A DNA stretch of 64,000 bases from Proteobacteria bacterium 005FR1 (GTDB taxonomy: Bacteria > Pseudomonadota > Gammaproteobacteria > Pseudomonadales > Cellvibrionaceae): NCBI GenBank assembly GCA_026192395.1, contig WACF01000002.1:434001-498000 (forward strand). The letters are read 5' to 3'. Both the position numbers and the translations under genes were made by a program. This document shows, one piece after another, positions 42,969-52,208 of the stretch (within the stretch, counting starts at the first letter, position 1; the number at the start of each line of letters is the position of its first letter). Under the pieces are notes generated by a model. It was not told the DNA's origin and searched no databases. It saw only the letters and a list, made by a program, of their open reading frames with translations.

Positions 42969-43814
42969 TCAGCGTGTCACCACGGCGCCCTTGCCAAGCC
43001 CCTCATAGGCCCTGACTTTGTAAGTGTTTTGTGGCTTCTCGGCCTTGAGAGTTTCAGCAATGTGCCGGGCGATGTGTTCCACCGTGGTGTCGCTATCGAG
43101 CAGGTGGCAAAAACGCTGGGGCAGCTGAAGCGAGAATTGGCCCTCGGCCGCTTCGTAGGCGAAGCGGTAATAGCCAGGCGGTGTGTCATCAGCGGGATGG
43201 AGATCCGCGTGGGTGCCGATGTAGATGTCGCGCAGTGCTTCCGCCCATTGCTGTTCCAGGTCTGGGGCGCTCTGCTCGTCGCGTTGGATCTGGATCTTGG
43301 AACGGTGCCCGTGGGCGATGCGCTGGCACTTGCCGGCGTGCTTCTTCAAGCCGTGACTGTATTGGTAATAGGGTCCGTCGATCGCTTCCACACTGAAACT
43401 GACCCCGATGCGACGCACGGTCGCCGGCAGTCGCTTGCGCAGCTCGGCTTCACACCAGCGGGCGACGCTTTCAGGCGTAATGTACTCAGCGTCGATCAGG
43501 GTGATGCAGCCGCTGGGGGAGCTGTGGTCGATGGCCTGACCGTCGGCGAGGCGCCAGTGCAGATGAGTAATGTCGCCTTCCTCTCGCACTGTGAGGTTGT
43601 TTGAGCGCGCCGGCACCAGCAGGCGGTGATCGATGGCATCGTCCAGCAGTCGACGGGTGGTGGACTTCACAATCCCAAAGTCGCAGACCATGCCTTGCTC
43701 ATCCAGCTCACCTTCCAGCTCGATATTCGACAGCCAGGTCTCCCCGAGCAGGCCACGGACCGGGTGCAGATAGCTGAAATCTGAATTGGTGAGGTTATCG
43801 ACGAACAGCAGCAT
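42969..43814 (-). CDS. 6-pyruvoyl-tetrahydropterin synthase-family (QueD-like) protein
   Basis: 281 residues, about twice the length of QueD, in the conserved long PTPS-like subfamily: FSYLHPVRGLLGETWLSNIELEG, MVCDFGIVK, and IDHRLLVP in the first half, then SFSVEAIDGPY, KCQRIAHGHRS and a C-terminal SDTTVEHIARHIAETL. Metal-binding His residues (IDHRL, HGHR) are visible. The PTPS family makes pterin or deazapurine precursors; the substrate here is unknown. ATG 43814 is chosen over a longer upstream frame because it starts the conserved segment. It lies 37 bases upstream of the RimB-RimK gene. Confidence 0.75.
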   Translation of the reverse strand: MLLFVDNLTNSDFSYLHPVRGLLGETWLSNIELEGELDEQGMVCDFGIVKSTTRRLLDDAIDHRLLVPARSNNLTVREEGDITHLHWRLADGQAIDHSSPSGCITLIDAEYITPESVARWCEAELRKRLPATVRRIGVSFSVEAIDGPYYQYSHGLKKHAGKCQRIAHGHRSKIQIQRDEQSAPDLEQQWAEALRDIYIGTHADLHPADDTPPGYYRFAYEAAEGQFSLQLPQRFCHLLDSDTTVEHIARHIAETLKAEKPQNTYKVRAYEGLGKGAVVTR

Positions 43815-44035
43815 AAACAGGGAATCACTCGCGGAAAGCGCGATGATACCGCAATGACTCCACGTTGGGGGATTGCTTGGTTGGGGGGATCTTTTCCCGC
43901 TGCCGCCTGTCTCACTGCCCGGATTGTCGGGTAGCCGTACATGAATCGGCGTTCTGCCCTTGAAATAGCCGGGCAAAGCCTTGATAATCCCCGCCTCTTC
44001 GCAGCAGGTAGCCCTGATACGCTGCGATCTGCAAT

Positions 44036-44147
<112 letters not shown>

Positions 44148-44149
44148 TC

Positions 44150-44310
44150 CAAATTCAGTCGCCGTCTCCAGATCATAATGTCCAGATTCCAGTCGCCAGA
44201 CAGCGCGGCTGACGGCCTCTCTCCTCGACCGTTCCGCCCCGCCAGAAGTGAAGCTTCATCTTTCACTGGAGACTCTAGACTAGGGACTAGCGACTCGCTG
44301 AGGTTATACT
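44150..44310. repeat. Degenerate heptamer repeat region between ffs and dnaX
   Basis: Two parts. At 44140-44205 AGTCGCC occurs three times with irregular spacers. At 44270-44310 the sequence GGAGACTCTAGACTAGGGAC continues as TAGCGACTCG, a clear 7-bp period on the plus strand, preceded by CTTTCACTGG. The latter shares its flank and unit with the array at the start of mshP in opposite orientation. No gene is seen here. Confidence 0.6.
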
Positions 44311-44346
44311 TCAGGCTTTTCGATCCACTGCAGGCAATTCCCCGCA

Positions 44347-46269
44347 ATGAGTTACCAGGTACTGGCAAGAAAATGGCGCCCGCGGGTGTTCCGCGAAATG
44401 GTGGGGCAGGAGCATGTGCTCAAGGCGCTCATTAATGCGCTGGACCACAACCGGCTGCACCACGCCTATCTTTTCACCGGTACCCGAGGGGTGGGCAAGA
44501 CCACCATCGCCCGCATCCTGGCCAAATGCCTGAACTGCGAAGTAGGGGTCAGTTCCGAACCCTGCGATCAGTGCGCCGCCTGCTGTGAGATCAACGAAGG
44601 CCGTTTTGTCGACCTGATCGAAGTGGACGCGGCTTCCCGTACTAAAGTGGAAGATACCCGGGAGTTACTGGACAACGTCCAGTACGCGCCCACCAAGGGC
44701 CGCTACAAGGTTTACCTGATCGACGAAGTGCACATGCTTTCCGGGCACAGCTTCAATGCGCTGCTCAAGACCCTGGAAGAGCCGCCGCCCCACGTCAAAT
44801 TCCTGCTCGCCACCACCGACCCGCAGAAACTGCCAGTCACCATTTTGTCGCGTTGTCTCCAGTTCAACCTGAAGAATATGTCGCCCGAGCGCATCGTCGA
44901 CCATCTGGAGCATATTCTCGAGCGCGAGATGATTCCCTTCGAAGCATCCGCCCTGTGGCAGCTCGGCCGCTCGGCGGACGGCAGCATGCGCGATGCCCTG
45001 AGCCTGACCGACCAGGCGATCGCCTTCGGCAACGGCAAAGTGACCGAGGCGGACGTGGCGAGCATGCTGGGCGCGATCGACCAGCGGCAGGTTTACGACG
45101 TTCTACAGGCGCTTGCAGCCAGCGACGGACCTCGAATTCTTCAATGCGTGGATGCGCTGGCGGAACAGTCTCCTGATTACGGCGAAGCGCTGGCCAGCTT
45201 GATCAGCATTCTTCACCGGATCGCCATCGCCCAGGTGCTGCCGGAAACCATCGACAATACCATTGGTGATCGCGACGAGGTTCTACAGCTCGCCCGGCAA
45301 TTGCCGGCGGAAGATGTGCAGCTGTTCTATCAGACAGCACTGATGGGCCGGCGGGACTTGCCACTGGCCCCCGAACCTCGCGGCGGCTTCGAGATGGTGC
45401 TGCTACGGATGCTCGCCTTCCGTCCGCAAGGTGTGGCGCAGAAGCCTGCCAGCCCGCTCCCGAGCGGCTCTCCCGCGGCAGCACCGCAGTCATCGTCCTC
45501 GGCTCAGCCGGCGAGCGCTCACGGTCGTTCCTCCGGTGCAGCGCCGGACAGTTCGAGTCCGCAGTCCGGGGAGGCGTCCGCACCGGCAAAAAAGCCTGAA
45601 GCGAGCGTCCCGCCGCCTGCAAAGCCGGGCGGGGAAAGCCATGCCCGGCCGCCCGGGCAGCAAAGGACCGAAACTCCATCGCACCAGCGCCCAGACGCGG
45701 CACCCGCGCCCCGCGAGTCTGCTCGACCGCACGACGAGCGCGTGCCCGGCGCCACTCAAACGGAAACAGCCATTCGCCCCGCAGCAGCACCGGCCGAGCG
45801 GACTCCACCCCCGCCAGAACCCGAACTAGACCCGGCGCCAAAGCCCAAGACCAAAGCGGTGCAGCGTATTGCCCTGGCGCAGCTCGGGCCATCCAACTGG
45901 AACGATCTGGTCTGGCAACTGCCCGTAGGTGGGGTGATTCAGAACACCGTCCGCAACTGCCAGCTGGTCGGAATGGACGGCAACGTGCTGCAATTTGTCC
46001 TCGATGAGCGCAACAGCACCCTGTACGACGAGTCTCACCAACAGCGCCTGGCGGACATTCTGAGCGACCATTTCGGCGACGCTGTCCGGGTCATGATCAA
46101 CGTGGGGCAGGTAAGCGCTGAGACACCCGCGGCGGCGAGCGCACGCATGCAGGCGGAACGCCAGGCTCAGGCTCTGAGCGCCATCCAGAATGATCCCTTG
46201 GTGAAGGACCTGATCAGTACCTTCTCCGCCACGCTCAAAGAGGACTCGGTCACGCCCTTGGACGGATGA
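44347..46269 (+). CDS. dnaX: DNA polymerase III tau (and gamma) subunits DnaX
   Basis: 640 residues: Walker A GTRGVGKTT (about 45-53), a zinc site with Cys in CDQCAAC, Walker B LIDEVHML, sensor and SRC arginine motifs (LSRCLQF), then domain III. A Pro/Ala/Ser-rich linker covers about 360-500 and the C-terminal tau domain follows. DnaX loads the sliding clamp and links polymerase cores to DnaB. A programmed -1 frameshift signal at 45588-45594 would yield a 417-residue gamma form (see the separate entry). The gene follows ffs and leads ybaB-recR. Confidence 0.97.
   Translation: MSYQVLARKWRPRVFREMVGQEHVLKALINALDHNRLHHAYLFTGTRGVGKTTIARILAKCLNCEVGVSSEPCDQCAACCEINEGRFVDLIEVDAASRTKVEDTRELLDNVQYAPTKGRYKVYLIDEVHMLSGHSFNALLKTLEEPPPHVKFLLATTDPQKLPVTILSRCLQFNLKNMSPERIVDHLEHILEREMIPFEASALWQLGRSADGSMRDALSLTDQAIAFGNGKVTEADVASMLGAIDQRQVYDVLQALAASDGPRILQCVDALAEQSPDYGEALASLISILHRIAIAQVLPETIDNTIGDRDEVLQLARQLPAEDVQLFYQTALMGRRDLPLAPEPRGGFEMVLLRMLAFRPQGVAQKPASPLPSGSPAAAPQSSSSAQPASAHGRSSGAAPDSSSPQSGEASAPAKKPEASVPPPAKPGGESHARPPGQQRTETPSHQRPDAAPAPRESARPHDERVPGATQTETAIRPAAAPAERTPPPPEPELDPAPKPKTKAVQRIALAQLGPSNWNDLVWQLPVGGVIQNTVRNCQLVGMDGNVLQFVLDERNSTLYDESHQQRLADILSDHFGDAVRVMINVGQVSAETPAAASARMQAERQAQALSAIQNDPLVKDLISTFSATLKEDSVTPLDG
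45568..45633 (+). promoter_or_regulatory. Programmed -1 frameshift signal in dnaX
   Basis: The slippery heptamer A AAA AAG (45588-45594) lies in frame as GCA AAA AAG, as in E. coli dnaX. A -1 slip leads to GCC then TGA (45597-45599), ending a 417-residue gamma subunit. Upstream is a Shine-Dalgarno-like GGGGAGG (45568-45574); downstream a stem CCCGCC/GGCGGG (45609-45614 and 45628-45633). The stem is weaker and further (14 bases) than in E. coli. Confidence 0.8.
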
Positions 46270-46319
46270 GCTGAGCAAGTGATTTGATCTATCAATGAGA
46301 ATGTCTTGAGAGGTGAGCT

Positions 46320-46637
46320 ATGAAAGGTCTTGGCGACATCATGAAGCAGGCGCAAGCTATGCAGGACCACATGAAGAAATTGCAGGAAGAGCTGGCCAAT
46401 ATGGAAGTGCAGGGCGAAGCCGGCGCCGGCCTGGTGAAAGTGGTGATGACCGGCCGTCACGATGTGCGCAAAGTCGACATCGACAGCAGCCTGCTGACAG
46501 AAGATAAGGAAATGCTCGAAGACCTGGTCGCCGCGGCGGTGAACAACGCGGTGCGCAAGGTGGAGGAAGAAAGCAAGAACAAAATGGGCGGTCTCGCCCA
46601 GGGTCTCAACATACCCGGCTTCAAATTTCCCTTTTGA
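46320..46637 (+). CDS. ybaB: Nucleoid-associated YbaB/EbfC-family protein
   Basis: 105 residues, the family's full length: [20 protein letters not shown], a central [16 protein letters not shown] and a C-terminal [10 protein letters not shown]. Binds DNA as a dimer and is nearly always next to recR. It starts 50 bases after dnaX and recR begins 36 bases after it, so the three are likely one transcript. Confidence 0.95.
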   Translation: MKGLGDIMKQAQAMQDHMKKLQEELANMEVQGEAGAGLVKVVMTGRHDVRKVDIDSSLLTEDKEMLEDLVAAAVNNAVRKVEEESKNKMGGLAQGLNIPGFKFPF

Positions 46638-46672
46638 ATTGGCTCACCGCTACGGCTCTAGAACGAGAATAG

Positions 46673-47266
46673 ATGTTTAGTCCCCTCATTGACGAATTGA
46701 TTCGGGCCCTGCGCTGTCTTCCTGGCGTAGGTCCCAAGACAGCGCAGCGCATGGCCTTGCACTTGCTGGAACGGGACCGCGCTGGCGCGAGCCAACTCGC
46801 GGAAGCCATCCAGCATTCGGTGGACAAAGTGGGCCGCTGCGAGAGCTGCCGCATTTTGACCGAGCAGCGTCTGTGTGAGATCTGCAGCAACCAGCGTCGC
46901 GACGGAAGCCTGTTGTGTGTGGTGGAAACGCCGGCGGATGTGTTTGCCATCGAGCAGGCGGGCAACTTCAGCGGCAAGTATTTCGTTCTTCTCGGCCATC
47001 TCTCGCCAATCGACGGAATCGGGCCGGCGGAAATCGGGATGGAGCAATTGAGTCGACGACTGCAGGAGGAGGGGATTGCCGAGCTGATTCTCGCTACGAA
47101 TACCACCGTCGAAGGCGAAGCGACAGCGCACTACATTGCCGAAGAGGCCAAGCGCGCGGGCGTCAGGGTTAGCCGCATCGCCCACGGCGTGCCCATGGGG
47201 GGTGAACTGGAATTTATCGACGGCGGCACCCTTGCCCATGCATTTTCCAGCCGTTACGCCATCTAG
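46673..47266 (+). CDS. recR: Recombination mediator RecR
   Basis: 197 residues: helix-hairpin-helix ([20 protein letters not shown]), a zinc finger with CESC...CEIC, and a Toprim domain ([17 protein letters not shown]). With RecO it loads RecA onto single-stranded gaps. Normal length and order behind ybaB. Confidence 0.97.
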   Translation: MFSPLIDELIRALRCLPGVGPKTAQRMALHLLERDRAGASQLAEAIQHSVDKVGRCESCRILTEQRLCEICSNQRRDGSLLCVVETPADVFAIEQAGNFSGKYFVLLGHLSPIDGIGPAEIGMEQLSRRLQEEGIAELILATNTTVEGEATAHYIAEEAKRAGVRVSRIAHGVPMGGELEFIDGGTLAHAFSSRYAI

Positions 47267-47305
47267 TTAATCGCCATTCTTCAACGAACTACGAAAGTTG
47301 ATTTC

Positions 47306-48463
47306 ATGACACCACCTCACTTCGATCCGGTCTGGGTCGCTTCCGATGACGAGTTGCGTGCTTGCTGCGAACAATTGAGCAACGCCACTCGCATTGCGGT
47401 GGACACCGAGTTCATGCGCAGCTCCACTTTCTATCCCAAAGCGGCGCTGATTCAGCTTTTTGCGGATGAAGCGGATCCGCAACATTGTTATCTCGTCGAT
47501 CCACTCGCCGTCACCAATTTCGAACCGCTGATCAAGCTCTTGACCGATCCGGCAGTGGTCAAGGTTTTCCACGCCTGTTCCGAAGATCTCGAAGTCTTTC
47601 TAAGCTTTCTTGGTTGTGTGCCGGAGCCGCTGGTGGACACACAGATTGCCGCTGGCCTGCTGGGTTACGGACCGGCATGCAGCTATGCATCACTCGTGGA
47701 AACTTCGCTGGGCGTGAGTCTGGAAAAGGGTGAAACCCGGTCCGATTGGTTGCAGCGGCCACTGGAGAGCAAACAGCTGCAATACGCCGTTCAGGACGTG
47801 GTTTTTCTGCTGCCCCTGTACGATGCCCTGTTGGAGGAACTGGATCGGAGCGAGCGTCTGGGCTGGCTGAAGGAAGATTGCGAATTACTGGTGAATAACG
47901 CCAAACAGCCGCTGGATCTGGATGCCTTTTTTCCCCGCATCAAATCCGCCTGGAAGCTCAACGTTCAACAGCTCGCCGTGCTGAAAGCCCTCAGCTACTG
48001 GCGTGAGAAGACCGCGCGGGAGCGGGACATGCCGCGCAATCACGTGGTGCACGAACGGGTGCTCTGGAATCTGGCCAGGCAGCAACCGCAAACTCCCGAG
48101 CAGCTCAAGCGGATCGAGGGAATGGAAGTGCGCACTCTCAAGCGCTTCGGAAAGGACTTGCTCGAAGTGATTGCCGAAGCCCGCGAACTGCCGTCCGAAA
48201 GTCACCCGCCGGCGCTGCCGGCTCCCTTGCCCCTGTCCGAGCGGGATTTGATGAAAGCGCTCAAGCAAAAGGTGGCGGAAACGGCGGCCGAATTGAAGCT
48301 GGAGCCAGAGATTCTGGTGCGCAAGGCGGACTACGAAGCCATCATCCGCTCCGGCATGTCCGAAGGCGAATACCGGCTTTCCGACAAACTTCTGGGCTGG
48401 CGTCGTGCCGTAATCGGCGAGACGCTGCTGCAAGTGGCCCGCGATCTGTCTGCGCGCCAATGA
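47306..48463 (+). CDS. rnd: Ribonuclease D
   Basis: 385 residues: DEDDy 3'-5' exonuclease motifs (VDTEFMR, VFHACSEDLEVF, and YAVQDVVFLLPLYDAL with Tyr and Asp), then an HRDC domain (about 210-290) and a C-terminal second HRDC-like region. It trims 3' ends of tRNA and other stable RNA. Its stop overlaps the start of the YcgN-like gene by four bases (ATGA). Confidence 0.94.
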   Translation: MTPPHFDPVWVASDDELRACCEQLSNATRIAVDTEFMRSSTFYPKAALIQLFADEADPQHCYLVDPLAVTNFEPLIKLLTDPAVVKVFHACSEDLEVFLSFLGCVPEPLVDTQIAAGLLGYGPACSYASLVETSLGVSLEKGETRSDWLQRPLESKQLQYAVQDVVFLLPLYDALLEELDRSERLGWLKEDCELLVNNAKQPLDLDAFFPRIKSAWKLNVQQLAVLKALSYWREKTARERDMPRNHVVHERVLWNLARQQPQTPEQLKRIEGMEVRTLKRFGKDLLEVIAEARELPSESHPPALPAPLPLSERDLMKALKQKVAETAAELKLEPEILVRKADYEAIIRSGMSEGEYRLSDKLLGWRRAVIGETLLQVARDLSARQ

Positions 48464-48900
48464 CCGAACGTTTTTGGGAAAGCAAATCTCTCAGCGAAAT
48501 GAGCGCAAGCGAATGGGAGTCGCTCTGCGACGGGTGCGGTAAGTGTTGCCTGGAAAAGCTCGAGGATGCCGATTCCGGCAAGGTCTACTTCACGCGGATC
48601 GCCTGTTCATTGCTCGACAGCGACAGTTGTCGTTGCAGCGACTACTCCAATCGCAAACAGCGGGTGCCCGAGTGCGTGGTCCTCACGCCGGCCAGTGTCG
48701 GCGAGCTGAACTGGCTGCCGAAAACCTGCGCTTACCGGCGAGTCGCGGAAGGCAAGCCACTACCGAGGTGGCACCACCTGATTTCCGGCTCATCCGAATC
48801 GGTTCACCAAGCGCGCATGTCCGTGCAAGGCAGGGTGATCAGTGAAGAATACGTTCACCCGGACGAGTGGGAAGACCAGATCATCAAATGGGTGAGCTGA
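48460..48900 (+). CDS. ycgN: YcgN-family cysteine-cluster protein
   Basis: 146 residues of the YcgN/UPF0260 family: CDGCGKCC near residue 24 and a second set of Cys (IACSLLDSDSCRCSDY, VPECVV, KTCAYRR), probably a zinc or iron-sulfur site. Function is unknown. It overlaps rnd by four bases, an order common in gammaproteobacteria, where ycgL often sits between; ycgL is missing here. Confidence 0.88.
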   Translation: MTERFWESKSLSEMSASEWESLCDGCGKCCLEKLEDADSGKVYFTRIACSLLDSDSCRCSDYSNRKQRVPECVVLTPASVGELNWLPKTCAYRRVAEGKPLPRWHHLISGSSESVHQARMSVQGRVISEEYVHPDEWEDQIIKWVS

Positions 48901-49014
48901 GCCTGCCGCGGTCGGATCGGTGGACTTTGCAGGGGTGGCTCGCTATTCTCGCTGGCGACTTCCAGTGAAGCGGCAGGCGTGCCGACAACTTGAACAACAG
49001 AAGAGATTGCGACG

Positions 49015-49389
49015 ATGCTCTCGACACATGAATACCTGCTGAGCTGGGGCATGTACCTGCTGGGCACACTGGGACTGATGGTGGTCTGGTGGCGGATGAC
49101 CAGGCGTATACCCGTTCCGACGGTAAGGAATATGCTTCTTGTCAGCGCGCTGGTGGCGCTGGTGATGCCCTATCCGGTCCCTGGACAAGAATCCTTCCTG
49201 GCGCCGGCCCTGATGATGACCTTCATCGAAGGCCTGTTCTTCGAGGACCAGGGTTTCGCGCATGCGGGTATACCGCTGCTGATCGCGCTGGCGCTTGCCA
49301 ATACTGTGTATTTGATTTGCGATCTGACCTGGCAGTTTCTGCGGCGTAAGCGCGAGCCGACCGGCGACGAACCTCTCGGCAACGAATAA
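49015..49389 (+). CDS. Small multi-pass membrane protein of unknown function
   Basis: 124 residues with three or four hydrophobic segments (about 8-26, 37-55, 61-78 and 82-105) and a short charged C-terminus (RRKREPTGDEPLGNE). No family is recognised. ATG at 49015 lies 115 bases after the YcgN-like gene on the same strand. It could belong with the MoxR/VWA pair that follows, but the 240-base gap argues against it. Confidence 0.65.
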   Translation: MLSTHEYLLSWGMYLLGTLGLMVVWWRMTRRIPVPTVRNMLLVSALVALVMPYPVPGQESFLAPALMMTFIEGLFFEDQGFAHAGIPLLIALALANTVYLICDLTWQFLRRKREPTGDEPLGNE

Positions 49390-49628
49390 AACGAGAATAG
49401 CGGGTCATCAGAGTGCCTGTGACCTGCAAGCCAAATCCTCGACGTTACCCTTCTGTTTCCGTACTTTTTCGCGCACTTCGATAAACGCTCTTTATGGTCG
49501 TGCCTAAGCAGGCGCGAGATAAACAGTTCAGCGTCAGTGTGGTAGACTCTTGCGCTTTCCGCGTCCTGCGGACTCTTCTAAAAACTGCCAGGCCTTCTTC
49601 GAGAGGATCGCTCCACGAGGACATGTCA

Positions 49629-50474
49629 ATGAAGTTCGAAGGTACAGAGAAATACGTCGCCACGGAAGACCTGCAAATGGCCGTGAATGCCGCCATCGTT
49701 CTGCAGCGCCCCTTGCTGATCAAGGGCGAACCCGGCACGGGCAAAACAATGCTCGCCGAAGAAGTGGCTGCGGCCATGGGCAAGCGCCTGATTCAGTGGC
49801 ACATCAAGTCCACTACCAAGGCGCAGCAGGGTCTTTACGAATATGATGCGGTATCCCGCCTGCGCGATTCACAGCTGGGCAGCGACAAGGTCCACGATAT
49901 CCGCAACTACATCAAAAAGGGCAAGCTCTGGGAAGCCTTCGAATCCGATGAGCAAGTGGTACTGCTGATCGACGAAGTGGACAAGGCCGATATCGAATTC
50001 CCCAACGACCTGCTGGTCGAGCTGGATAAGATGTCCTTCTTCGTTTACGAGACCGGTGAAACCATCGAGGCGAAAAAGCGCCCGATCGTGATTATCACCA
50101 GTAACAACGAAAAGGAATTGCCGGATGCCTTTTTGCGCCGCTGCTTTTTCCACTACATCAATTTCCCTGATCGCGAGACCATGCTCTCGATCATCGATGT
50201 GCACTTCCCGAATCTGAAGAAGGATCTGGTCAATGAAGCGCTGGACATCTTCTTCGACGTTCGCAAGGTGCCCGGCTTGAAGAAGAAGCCGTCCACCTCC
50301 GAGCTGATCGACTGGCTCAAGCTCCTGCTGGCCGACGATATCCCCGACGAGATCCTGAAAAACCGTGACGCCACCAAAGCCATCCCGCCGCTTTATGGCG
50401 CTCTGCTGAAGAACGAGCAGGACGTGCATATGCTGGAACGCCTGGCCTTTATGATGCGCAGGGAAAATAGATAA
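49629..50474 (+). CDS. MoxR-family AAA+ ATPase
   Basis: 281 residues: Walker A GEPGTGKT from about residue 34, Walker B VVLLIDEVDKA, sensor I ITSNNEKELPDA and an R-finger RRCFFHYI. MoxR ATPases act as chaperones with VWA-domain partners, and one is encoded next. ATG 49629 (MKFEGTEKYV) is preferred: GAGG lies nine bases before it; ATG 49623 is two codons upstream, and an earlier in-frame start would add 45 residues without family match. Confidence 0.9.
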   Translation: MKFEGTEKYVATEDLQMAVNAAIVLQRPLLIKGEPGTGKTMLAEEVAAAMGKRLIQWHIKSTTKAQQGLYEYDAVSRLRDSQLGSDKVHDIRNYIKKGKLWEAFESDEQVVLLIDEVDKADIEFPNDLLVELDKMSFFVYETGETIEAKKRPIVIITSNNEKELPDAFLRRCFFHYINFPDRETMLSIIDVHFPNLKKDLVNEALDIFFDVRKVPGLKKKPSTSELIDWLKLLLADDIPDEILKNRDATKAIPPLYGALLKNEQDVHMLERLAFMMRRENR

Positions 50475-50499
50475 AGAAGTCTGTTGCGACCGCCATCGC

Positions 50500-50541
50500 G
50501 GCGTTTTGCAGCGACTCCTCGCGAGTTCACTGCAAGACGCC
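50500..50541 (+). promoter_or_regulatory. Long hairpin between the MoxR and VWA genes
   Basis: GGCGTTTTGCAG and CTGCAAGACGCC form a 12-bp stem with one G-U pair, and the 18-base loop holds a further ACTC/GAGT stem. No T run follows. It lies 25 bases after the ATPase stop and about 95 before the VWA start. It could be a processing site or stability element adjusting the two genes' output. Confidence 0.6.
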
Positions 50542-50636
50542 ACAGGGGTGATGCTCTCCGGCTTAGGTGGTCAGGTAAGGTGGTTTGATTGATGCTTTCC
50601 GGGGATTTCGAGTTCTGATTCCCAATAGAGGTTTTT

Positions 50637-51812
50637 ATGCTGGTCAATTTTTTCTACGGCTTGAGAAACGCACAACTGCCGGTCTCGATCAACGAGCTGC
50701 TGGTTTTGCTGGAAGCGATGGAAAAACATCTGGCGTTTGGCAGCATTGAAGACTTCTACCTGCTTTCGCGTACCTGTCTGATCAAGGACGAAAAGTACTT
50801 CGACAAATTCGATCGCGCTTTCGGGGCCTACTTCCGGGATCTCGAGAATATCGACGACATCATCGAAGCGATCATTCCCGAAGACTGGCTGCGGGCGGAA
50901 TTCCAGAAGACACTCACCGAAGAAGAAAAGGCGAAGATCGAATCCATGGGCGGGCTGGAGAAGCTCATCGAGGAATTCAAGAAGCGTCTGGAAGAACAGA
51001 AGAAGCGGCACGCCGGCGGCAACAAATGGATCGGCACCGGTGGCACTTCGCCCTTTGGCCATAGCGGCTTTCACCCGGGTGGTATCCGCATCGGCGGCGA
51101 AGGTCAGAACAAGCAGGCGGCCAAAGTCTGGGACCAGCGCCAGTACAAAAACCTCGACGATTCGGTTGAGATCGGCACCCGCAACATCAAGATGGCATTG
51201 CGCAAGTTGCGCAAGTTCGCCCGCACCGGCTCCAACGAAGAGCTGGATTTGGACGATACCATTCGTTCAACCGCTCGCAATGCGGGACTGTTGGATATCA
51301 AGATGGTGCCGGAAAAGCACAACGCCGTTAAGGTCTTGCTGTTTCTGGACGTGGGCGGTTCCATGGACCCCTACGTGAAGGTCTGTGAAGAGCTTTTCTC
51401 GGCCTGCAAGTCGGAATTCAAGCATCTTGAGTATTTTTACTTCCATAACTTCATTTACGAGCGCGTTTGGAAGGACAATTACCGGCGGCAGCAGAACACC
51501 GTCGACACGCTGGATGTTTTGCACACCTACAGCAGCGACTACAAGGTGATCTTCGTCGGCGACGCGACGATGGGAGCCTATGAGATCTCTCACCAGTACG
51601 GCAGTGTAGAGCATATGAACGAGGAGCCTGGCTACCTCTGGATGCAGCGGGTGAGGGATACTTTCGACAAGGTGATCTGGCTCAATCCCACCACCAAAGA
51701 GCATTGGCAGTACACCACCAGTATCGAAGTGACTCGACAATTGGTGGACGACAAAATGTATCCCTTGACGCTAGCCGGACTCGACGAGGCGATCGCCTAC
51801 CTGACCCGCTAG
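50637..51812 (+). CDS. VWA-domain protein (CoxE-like), MoxR partner
   Basis: 391 residues: an N-terminal helical part (FFYGLRNAQLPVSINELL), a Glu/Lys-rich coiled coil (about 95-125), a Gly-rich linker, and a C-terminal VWA-like domain with DVGGSMD near residue 240 as the MIDAS metal site, in which the usual first Ser of DxSxS is Gly. MoxR-VWA pairs assist metal insertion or complex assembly; the client is unknown here. A hairpin terminator follows. Confidence 0.87.
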   Translation: MLVNFFYGLRNAQLPVSINELLVLLEAMEKHLAFGSIEDFYLLSRTCLIKDEKYFDKFDRAFGAYFRDLENIDDIIEAIIPEDWLRAEFQKTLTEEEKAKIESMGGLEKLIEEFKKRLEEQKKRHAGGNKWIGTGGTSPFGHSGFHPGGIRIGGEGQNKQAAKVWDQRQYKNLDDSVEIGTRNIKMALRKLRKFARTGSNEELDLDDTIRSTARNAGLLDIKMVPEKHNAVKVLLFLDVGGSMDPYVKVCEELFSACKSEFKHLEYFYFHNFIYERVWKDNYRRQQNTVDTLDVLHTYSSDYKVIFVGDATMGAYEISHQYGSVEHMNEEPGYLWMQRVRDTFDKVIWLNPTTKEHWQYTTSIEVTRQLVDDKMYPLTLAGLDEAIAYLTR

Positions 51813-51860
51813 GCCTCGAAAAGCCCCGGCCTGGCCCGGTCCGACCACACCACTCACCGA

Positions 51861-51893
51861 AGCGCCAGACCGGCAGAGAGCAGGGCTGGCGCT
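51861..51893 (+). terminator. Hairpin terminator after the VWA gene
   Basis: AGCGCCAG and CTGGCGCT form a perfect 8-bp stem with a 17-base loop, about 50 bases after the VWA stop, followed by TGTTAGACTTAT. The U-tract is weak but position and stem fit a terminator. Confidence 0.55.
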
Positions 51894-52208
51894 TGTTAGA
51901 CTTATAACCCCACTGTAATTGTTACACCTCGCTCAATAGCACCCTCGTCCTCTCTGGATTTCACACGCGCTCTACCGGCAGCAGCTACTCTGCCCCTCGC
52001 TCGCTCTGGCACATCATTTTCCCGGGCATACTTCTTGCTCTTCAAGCAACGGCAACCAGCTGTAGGGCGGCCTTTTTCTCCGTCGGGATCCTTCAGTCGC
52101 ACTTTTGCACGGCGATCCTGTGGCACAGCTGGAACACTAAACCAGCCGCAGCAGTCCTGAGGGCGAGCGGATTACCGGCCCCGGGGCGGTCGTGGAGTGA
52201 CATGGAGT
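51894..52208. other. Intergenic spacer without a supported gene
   Basis: About 315 bases between the VWA terminator and the VTT-domain gene. A 74-codon minus-strand frame from GTG 52126 is Arg/Lys-rich and has no ribosome site, so it is not called. No repeat or RNA gene was recognised. The segment should hold the promoter for the envelope operon downstream. Confidence 0.5.

Noticed and set aside
45568-45633. Frameshift mutation or pseudogene in dnaX
   Set aside because: The zero frame is open through a full-length tau; the A-run is a known programmed slippery site, not a defect.
51902-52126. 74-codon minus-strand frame
   Set aside because: GTG start without a ribosome site, Arg/Lys-rich composition, no recognised family. 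Probably chance.
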